From the NCBI GenBank assembly GCA_020747015.1, contig JAGTJM010000053.1, positions 170,418 to 234,417 of the forward strand: a DNA stretch of 64,000 nt. Direction: 5' to 3'. This document shows positions 57,546 through 64,000 of the stretch, one piece after another; positions within the stretch are counted from its first letter, which is position 1; every line of letters begins with the position of its first letter. A model generated the notes under the pieces. The model did not search any database. It saw only the letters and a list, made by a program, of their open reading frames with translations, and had not been told where the DNA came from. The DNA comes from Pyrenochaeta sp. MPI-SDFR-AT-0127 (lineage: Eukaryota; Ascomycota; Dothideomycetes; Pleosporales; Cucurbitariaceae). The position numbers and the translations under genes were made by a program.

Positions 57546-57756
57546 CCAAATGATTCGAGCAATACCAATGGCACCAACACCTACAATCTTCCAAACTAGG
57601 CCTATTCAACCCTTGGAGGCCCAGCAGGTACTGCTCGAACAGTTTCGACCATCTGATCTTCATCAAGATCATAGAATATCATGAATGGAACTTTTAATAT
57701 CTCACCCATATGAACTGGGGGCAAATCGAGGAACCCCTATTATTGCGTGGCTAGTA

Positions 57757-58101
57757 TCAGTGAGCCACCTCAAATCTCACATGTTTGAGACGCACCTCAC
57801 CAAAGTTCTTCTTTGGTATGAAATGGACTTCCGCTTTCACAACACAAGCCTCCGAGCCTAGGACTATCTTCTCCACTTGCATCTTCTCACCCATATCTAA
57901 CATCTGCTGACGATAGTGATTCGCGACAGCCTCACGGCCAGAGATGGTGGCGACATCACCGAGGTGGACCTTGATAGCAGTGGAATAGTATGTGACCATT
58001 AGGTCGATGTTACCAGCATTAAAGACGCTGAAATAGGCCTGCACATCAGATTTGGACTGGAAGGAAGGCATTGTAGGTAGCTGAAGAGAAATTGGTGGCA
58101 T
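57757..58101 (-). CDS. SnoaL-like (NTF2-fold) small protein
   Basis: A single exon of 114 aa from ATG 58101, or 104 aa from ATG 58071. The pattern VQAYFSVFNAGNIDLMVTYY, then GDVATISGREAVANHYRQQM and a strand-rich end (KAEVHFIPKKNFGEVRLKHV) is the cone-shaped SnoaL/NTF2-like fold. Members include isomerases, dehydratases and polyketide cyclases, as well as proteins without enzymatic role. No catalytic residues can be assigned with confidence. It stands head to head with a broken relative (58577). It may act on a pathway intermediate, for example isomerisation of maleylpyruvate, but that is speculation. Confidence 0.75.
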   Translation of the reverse strand: MPPISLQLPTMPSFQSKSDVQAYFSVFNAGNIDLMVTYYSTAIKVHLGDVATISGREAVANHYRQQMLDMGEKMQVEKIVLGSEACVVKAEVHFIPKKNFGEVRLKHVRFEVAH

Positions 58102-58576
58102 TTCTGCCGCTTTATATAGATATGTAAAAGTTCCGATGAAAAATTCGTTAAGTAAGCATGCTGGCGATTGGCCGAGAGCGATACATAAGGCACCCGAAAA
58201 AGGTGATATGGACCCGAACATGGCTGCATGAGGCACAAACGGGTCCAAAACGACTCTCTGGTTTGTTCATCGGATCTGAAATCCCGAACAGAGCCCTAGA
58301 AATAGGGCGAAACTGTTCAGGGCCGGAACTTAAGTAGTACCCGGGATAATGAAGCCGGAGGTTAGCCAAGGCTAGCTTCCCTAGCCCTCGAAAGCTACCA
58401 TACTAAAGTAGATATACCACAATGCGTGCTATATAACAAGATGATTTACACATCAGTAGCAGTGTAACTTGCATAGCTTCTAGTCCTATCTGAGCACCTA
58501 TAGCTCACGAAAATTGCTTCTTTGCTTTTGAACGCATCGACATTTTCCAGTACAAGAAGTTGAGATAAGCCTCACG
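58102..58576. promoter_or_regulatory. divergent promoter of the SnoaL-like pair
   Basis: Contains CGGAGGTTAG at 58356-58365, a looser match to the element shared by other cluster promoters, and a CCCGGG palindrome near 58340. Confidence 0.3.
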
Positions 58577-59070
58577 ATGGCTCATGTCTAACTCCAAACG
58601 AAGCCATTGAAGACTGCCGAAGACCTCCACGCATGTATCCGCGCCTTCAATGTTGACGACTTCGACGCCTATTGCTGCTACTATGCACTTGACATCATGG
58701 TTTGATTATCCTTGCGCTTCAATTTCTCTTCACTCATAATTTTGACAGTTTCAAATTCCAACACTTCCCGATCCAAGCTTCGCAGGTTACTACGCCTGGG
58801 TTCAGGTCATTCACTCTAAAGTGAATGAGTTGATTCCACAGAAAATCGCCTGTTGATAAAGACGGCCGTTATGTAGCTACCGACCATCGAATCGAATTCA
58901 GGGGCAAAAAGGGGGTGGAAATAGAGGACTTCAATGGCTGGGGTTATGTAGGAGAAGGTGTAGGTCCCGTGGTTCAGATGAGCCTGTGGTATTGTTTGTC
59001 AGCAGAAGGGTTCATCGAAGTGCTAGACATATCAGGGCGAGCACTTTTGGAGAGAGCAGGGAAGAAATAG
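58577..59070 (+). pseudogene. broken SnoaL-like (NTF2-fold) gene
   Basis: ATG 58577 is followed after four codons by TAA (58589), which would be CAA before one C-to-T change. Then the frame reads TAEDLHACIRAFNVDDFDAY up to an apparent intron (about 58702-58747, GTTTGA..GACAG). The next part (FQIPTLPDPSFAGYYAWVQV then IHSKVNELIPQKI) stops at TGA-TAA near 58855. The rest of the domain continues in another frame (DGRYVATDHRIEFRGKKGVE, ending RALLERAGKK, stop 59068-59070). Thus the gene has at least one stop and one frameshift. An alternative is an unrecognised intron near 58855, but the early stop remains. Confidence 0.6.
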
Positions 59071-59334
59071 AAATACAACTGGGACACGTTCGCATACAAA
59101 GTCCTCTACTATTATATAATATAGATTCGAGACATGATCTTATAAGAAGGGGCTGTTGTAAATGTATCAACACCTAGCTCTTATATACTTGCTACTTGTC
59201 TTTCGGTGTAAGACTGTGAATTCTTGGCGCTAATAGCGAAGAATCCTAATACTCTTGCTTGATAAAACCCAGTTGTATTTGTGATATTTGAGTACGATGA
59301 CTTGTAGCTTCCATTTAACCAATTGTTAGTCGGC

Positions 59335-60910
59335 CTAATAAGCATAGAAAACAACTTCTTCGGGCCTCTCCCTTTTGGATCTCTTGTTGATTGCTGTCAG
59401 CCAGAACCGTAGAGCCCAGGCACAAGCAATTGTCATGAATGCGAATGCCGCATTGCTGGCCATAGCCACTAGATATTTTGGTCCATCGCTCTTCGGATAT
59501 AAGTATGCCGTGTAAATATAGCTGGCGTTCGCTACCACGTTGACAATCGATAAAGAAACGGCCTTTTTCTCTGTTGTCTGTCCAAGCGTTGCTGAAACCC
59601 ATCCGATGATAACTGAGTTGACAGCGTATGCTCCTGATGCAAAAAGGAAACAAGCCGTGTACCGTGCCGCGACATTCATTGTGACGCAAGAGATGATGAA
59701 TCCGACCAAGGCTGCTCCCATACAGATTGTGATATGCCAGGTTCTCTCATTGAATTTGCCAGAAGTCAAGCCGATAGCGACACCAAAAAAACCAGAGACG
59801 AGGTATGGTGGGCATGTCAGCGCCAATGTGATAGTACGATTAAAACCGAGGCTGCCAACAACTGTTGGGAAAAAATTGTTGAAGCTGCATGCTGACAGAT
59901 GCATGTTTTGCATGAGGCAAAGAAGATACAGGCGTGGATCGCGGATAGCTTGTTGAAAACCTGCGCGTGCACCTCTGGATGGTTCGACTCCTACGGTGTC
60001 TCGCAGAATGCGGTCGTGTGCCAGTTGACGCTCTTCAGCGGTGAGCCAGCGCGTTGTCAATGGATAGTCTGGCAACATCCAGATGCCAACTATCGCGATT
60101 CCGAAGGTCACAGCCCCCTCAATGATAAAAAGCCATTTCCAGCCTGAAAGCCCATGTGTACCATCTAAGGTAGAAAACACCGCCTCTGCGATCAAGCCAG
60201 AGAACGAGGTTGCAAATATGTTTCCAGAGTATAAGATACTTATTCTCGTTGCGATTTCCTTTCGAGTATAGAAAAGCGACAGGAGATAGAGGGCTCCTGG
60301 GTAATAGGGTGCCTCCGCGACGCCGAGGAAGAACCGTACGAGTACAAGGCCAGTGTAGTTGTGTGTGAGAGCTGTGCAGGCGGACACAACAGCCCATGCC
60401 ATCATACAGGCGCACATGTACAGCGACGGTCGAACCTTTTGTGAAGACATGAGCATATTGGAGGGGATTTGCATAATCAGATACCTATTGAAAGGAAAGA
60501 CAGTGTTAGCACTTCCCGGCGCATAACTTGGAATGCTTTGATATGCTTACCCGACGAAGAGGATGCTGATGCACGTATTGTATTGAGAGCCCACAAGGTT
60601 GAGATCGTCCTCGAGATTGTTGAGCCTTGCCTGAGCAATGGCATTACGGTCAAGATAGTTCTTTCGGATGGTTAGTCACAACCTAGATTGGAGATTTTTC
60701 TGACAGAAGAGTTGACCGTACCAGAAAGTACATGGCCCAGAGGATGCCCATGATACGTCTGTCCAGCTTTTTTACGAGCCTTATCTCCTCTGCGCTTGTT
60801 TTTTTGACGGCGCCAGAATAGTCCGCATCACTGCCGATGTTTCTCTCATCTGCCTTGGAATACTCAGTCTTGATAGCCCCGGAATCTTCGGTGCCTTTTA
60901 GAACTGCCAT
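59335..60910 (-). CDS. MFS transporter, anion:cation symporter (Dal5/ACS) family
   Basis: Three exons on the minus strand: 60722-60910, 60551-60660, 59335-60484 (482 aa). This family imports organic anions such as allantoate, nicotinate, pantothenate or aromatic acids with protons. Signatures are LVKKLDRRIMGILWAMYFL + NYLDRNAIAQARLNNLEDDL (helix 1 and the NYLDR motif), VGSQYNTCISILFVGYLIMQ then IPSNM, RFFLGVAEAPYYPGALYLLS, SFYTRKE-like LFYTRKEIATRIS, and WRWLF-like GWKWLFIIEG. All twelve helices seem intact. It closes the catabolic cluster, and import of a hydroxybenzoate or related acid is a reasonable inference. Confidence 0.9.
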
Positions 60911-61031
60911 TGTACAGATGAATTTTTGATGCCAAAGATAGAATAGTGCGTAAAGTGATCTCGAAAGGGTGCATCTGATGATTCTGAATGAAAGATTAAC
61001 GACATTATACTGCTTTATATCTTGTAAGTAG

Positions 61032-61047
61032 CGGGGTTACTTCCCCG
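61032..61047. promoter_or_regulatory. candidate regulator sites CGGGGTTAC / CGGGGAAGTAA
   Basis: About 120 bases upstream of the symporter start, CGGGGTTAC (61032-61040) overlaps an opposite-strand CGGGGAAGTAA (61047 to 61037). The arrangement is an everted pair of CGGGG half-sites like those upstream of the monooxygenase and gentisate dioxygenase. Confidence 0.35.
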
Positions 61048-61093
61048 TGGGGAACTCTGCGTTGCTCTATATTGTTTGAGCAAATGGCCGGAG

Positions 61094-61221
61094 TTTAAAA
61101 GTCCGACGTTGATTATCATGGGTGCAGAAGCGACAGGCCGCACTTTTAAAGTCCGCGTTCGCCTGCGGGACCTCGCTAGCCTGCGAACGGACAGTTCATC
61201 CATTATTGATGGATAATGAAC
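61094..61221. repeat. direct and inverted short repeats upstream of the symporter gene
   Basis: TTTAAAAGTCCGACGTT (61094-61110) and TTTTAAAGTCCGCGTTC (61144-61160) form an imperfect direct repeat 50 bases apart. GTTCGC (61157-61162) pairs with GCGAAC (61183-61188), and ATCCAT (61198-61203) pairs with ATGGAT (61209-61214). They could be operator-like sites, but no binding protein is known. Confidence 0.45.
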
Positions 61222-63940
61222 GCGAAAACAGGGGCTGATAGGCAAAGCAGCAATAATAGCAAACTATTAAAGTGAATATTTGAAAGTGGCAGAGTCAGGC
61301 CTGAACGGCGAAAAGAAAGTCCAGACATGCATATATGAGGGAAACGTTTCTATCATAGCCTTGAATCATCTTCGCATTACACCAGAACTCGCTGCTATAT
61401 TGGTTTACACAGTGCCACATAGCCTCCATTTATACAAACTGTGAGGTTGGAAAGCTCTTGCATGTGAATAAACTGTCTGGCTATTCCCGTTTTCTTTATG
61501 AGGTGGTGCCAATTCCGAGAGCATACGCAGGGAAGATAGTCAAAACGGGGGTTTAGGAGTTATACATTGGACTGGATTTTCAGGGGCTTGGGTTCCCCAA
61601 TGCGTTGTTGAGAGATATGGAGTGGTACGTGAAGTGGGCTGGGAGGTAAGGAGTGTCAAAATTTGTTTGGGTCTCACAACTACTGTCTTCGCCATCGAAT
61701 CTTCCAGTTATTCTCGCACCGCGCATCAGTGCAAAATTGCTTTGAGCCACGCTTACCACTCCTGAAGGCCACATCGTGACCGGGAAAGCATTGATTTCGC
61801 TTTATATACGTGATTTGGCTGTTGCCGCCGCATTACTGCGGTTCCATGATCAAAGGAACGGAACAGAGATAGGAGTTTTCACAACGGCATGGTCTAGTTT
61901 GTGTGGCGCATACATGGGTTGCGACGCATGGACCATGAAGCGGGAACATGGGAATTTGGACATTGTGTGCGTGGGCTGTCGCAATCATTAGGGCTAATCA
62001 ATGATGTGATGCTGTGGAAAAAAGTAGGAGTAACAAAGAAAGAGTTTGTTCATCTATGACGCAGCATCCTGGCGAGGCACTATGACTGAATGAAGTGGAC
62101 TATATCTCCTTTGAATGCATTATAATATGCCGCTCTCCAAGTACCTAGCTGCCTTTGCACTCTGAAGTTGACAAAATGCATAGAAAACTTGGATCCTTGG
62201 TAGTGCGCATTTAATCCTCTTACATTTGTATGAACTCTGACAGCAAATTGCCGTGCGTAATCAGTTCTAAGAGGGCATTGGAGAAACAGGCCAGCCATCA
62301 CCCACATCCTCCGGGTAGGATGTCCAAGTGTCCCCGGCACCAGATCTTCGGCTGCCTCGCTGTGCCTCGTAATAGACCACACTGTGTAGAGCTGTGTAGA
62401 CACAACTTTGTATCGCTAGATTTGGGTTTGGCTTTTTCCACAGACAGATCGTCAAATAGCACCCTCAATATCAACACTAGGTTTGGCCTCGGTGTGGGCG
62501 AGAATTGGTCAACGAAAGTAGTCATAGCTTGCTGATCGAATTCTTTTCTGGTGTCAACCTATATTGCTTTATTCCCGACGCCTACGGATATCAGCTACCA
62601 ATGTGAATAGTTCTGTTTTGCGATTTTTTTCTGTACGCCCATAATAGAGTGTTTGAAATGATCCTTTTCATTCAATTGCGATAGCGCAATGTAAGAACTA
62701 GTTCACGATAAGGCATACGTACAAAGGCACGTGCTGCCGTGATCTGTTTCCATTCTACGCAGTTCCTCAAAAGTTCGGCCCGCCGTCCGTACTGCAAGCC
62801 GCATCAGAGGCACAGCTGCTACCCTCGTTCAGCAAGAGTACGGCCACGTGCACCACCTTTACTGCTGTATCAAGTGCACCTATGCCATGAACACCTAAGT
62901 CAACTTCTGGTCGTGAACATTTAGTGAAGAGTCCGAAGCATAATTCCAAGGCTTACGGCAGAGTATAGTTCAGCCACATCATTTGTTTTCCTTTTTTAAC
63001 CGCGCAACTCATGAGTTCCGGGGTTGCATACTTAGATACCGATCAGATCGCACCCTTTTCAGGACTTTGCAGGAGAGCTTGCTTTTGACATGACACGATG
63101 CTCGCCCCGTCGCAAAAGTACACCTGGCTTCATAGCATCTCAGATCACATTGAAATCGCTTAGGACACAAAAGCTAATAAGAAAGTCATAATGTTTGTCA
63201 GATATGCCTCCAAATTGCGTGGGCGCCTAATTCATGGCCAGCAGCGCCTCTTGAATTTGCAAAGTTGTGGATAGCATCAAAGTTTTCGCGTGCAGAGGAG
63301 TTTGCGCATGGCGACACGGGTGGTGGCGTAACAACGATGTGAGAACGCGGTTGCCTGAGGACCGAGATCCTGGACGACCTTTCGCAGGTTGGCCTTTTCG
63401 AGGTCGCAGAAGCGAAGGCTAACACCATAAGGAAGTAGGAACTTGCACTGTAGTGAGGTCTATGCCCGACACAGCGCACATGAGAACATATGGCTTTTTC
63501 CCGAATTGCGAAAACATATGTAGCAGTGAGTTGAAAAGAAGATTAGGGATTGACTTCTCCAACCGAGAACGAGTTGTAGGAGGTAATGAAGTCAAAATTT
63601 TGAGCGTACAACACGAATGTGGGAAACATTAAGAAGTCTTGCACCATGTTGCCGCGAAATAAATATATCCGCTTGAGGACATGGATGAGGACAACGGCGG
63701 TATTGGCGAACTCAATGATGGAGAAGGGAAGGTGGTAGAGTAAATGATTATATACTTATGTCTTATTATGCTTGCCCTTACCTCTTCAGCAATCTGTGAC
63801 GGCTTAGGACAATCACATGATGGAAAACAGCGATCAATACCACCCCAAAAGTAGGATATACATCTCCCTTGCCATGAAGGAAATAATACAATTCATATTA
63901 GAAGCACGATCGTTCCAAGTTCTGCGTCCTCCTCAACGTT

Positions 63941-64000
63941 TTACTTCAAAGCCACCAACTTGTCCACATCCCGCTTACTAGACACAAACTTGCCGTTTGA
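63941..64000 (-). CDS. 3' end of an unidentified minus-strand gene
   Basis: The last 19 codons before a TAA (63941-63943 on the plus strand as TTA) read SNGKFVSSKRDVDKLVALK. The residue mix and absence of stops up to the window edge suggest a real C-terminus, but the stretch is too short to assign. The rest lies outside the window. Confidence 0.35.
   Translation of the reverse strand, partial: SNGKFVSSKRDVDKLVALK

Larger units (their letters stand above)
60911..63940. other. gene-free interval, 3.0 kb
   Basis: Beyond the symporter promoter no gene can be supported on either strand. Open frames are short and unlike known families. No transposon ends, tRNA or long repeats were recognised. It may represent the right border of the cluster. 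Confidence 0.45.

Noticed and set aside
1..64000. tRNA or rRNA genes, CRISPR arrays and complete transposons
   Set aside because: Scanning for B-box-like GGTTCGA-N-N-CC, regular spaced repeats, terminal inverted repeats and transposase or reverse transcriptase motifs gave no candidate that held up; a GGTTCGACTCC near 59980 lies inside the symporter coding sequence.

Overview
The window is nuclear DNA of a filamentous ascomycete (Pezizomycotina). Almost every gene is split by short introns of about 45-160 bp with GT..AG borders and internal CTAAC/CTGAC-like branch sites. The gene content is also typical of Pezizomycotina: Zn(II)2Cys6 regulators, a LaeA-like methyltransferase, a Git3-type receptor, an Lrg1-type LIM-RhoGAP, a secreted tyrosinase and small secreted cysteine-rich proteins. 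The overall style resembles Dothideomycetes/Pleosporales, but that placement is an inference. Exon joins were read by eye from splice signals and frame continuity. No transcript or database search was available.

Region 1 (1-19.8 kb) is mostly housekeeping. It holds the broken 3' part of a single-pass membrane protein (left edge), a LanC-like protein, a secreted tyrosinase in seven exons, a trans-aconitate methyltransferase-like enzyme with a mitochondrial-type leader, an RBR E3 ubiquitin ligase, the large LIM-RhoGAP gene lrg1, RNA polymerase II subunit rpb4, and a Git3/Gpr1-type receptor.

Region 2 (19.8-38.6 kb) is sparser and accessory. It holds a seven-helix DUF7703 protein, a small secreted Cys-rich protein, a drug-type MFS transporter, a decayed F-box gene whose stops look like C-to-T changes, a trio (zinc alcohol dehydrogenase, FAD monooxygenase, LaeA-like methyltransferase), and a secreted protein made of three Cys-rich modules, one per exon. 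Gene-free gaps of 1-2.3 kb are common.

Region 3 (38.6-60.9 kb) is the most interesting part: a dense catabolic cluster for aromatic compounds. In order it has a carotenoid oxygenase family (stilbene-cleaving type) dioxygenase, an aldehyde dehydrogenase, a fumarylacetoacetate hydrolase family hydrolase, gentisate 1,2-dioxygenase, a Zn2Cys6 regulator, a salicylate hydroxylase-like FAD monooxygenase, a DUF3237 protein, an MFS transporter, a truncated second carotenoid oxygenase, a second Zn2Cys6 regulator, an intact and a broken SnoaL-like gene head to head, and an anion:cation symporter type MFS transporter. The inferred route is: import; cleavage of an aryl-alkene (stilbene-like) to aromatic aldehydes; oxidation to hydroxybenzoate; ring hydroxylation to gentisate; ring opening to maleylpyruvate; hydrolysis to central metabolites. 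A recurring CGG-N(1-3)-GTTAG-like element lies upstream of several of these genes and may be the site of a cluster regulator.

The last 3 kb (60.9-63.9 kb) shows no gene I can support. The extreme right edge carries the last 19 codons of a further minus-strand gene.
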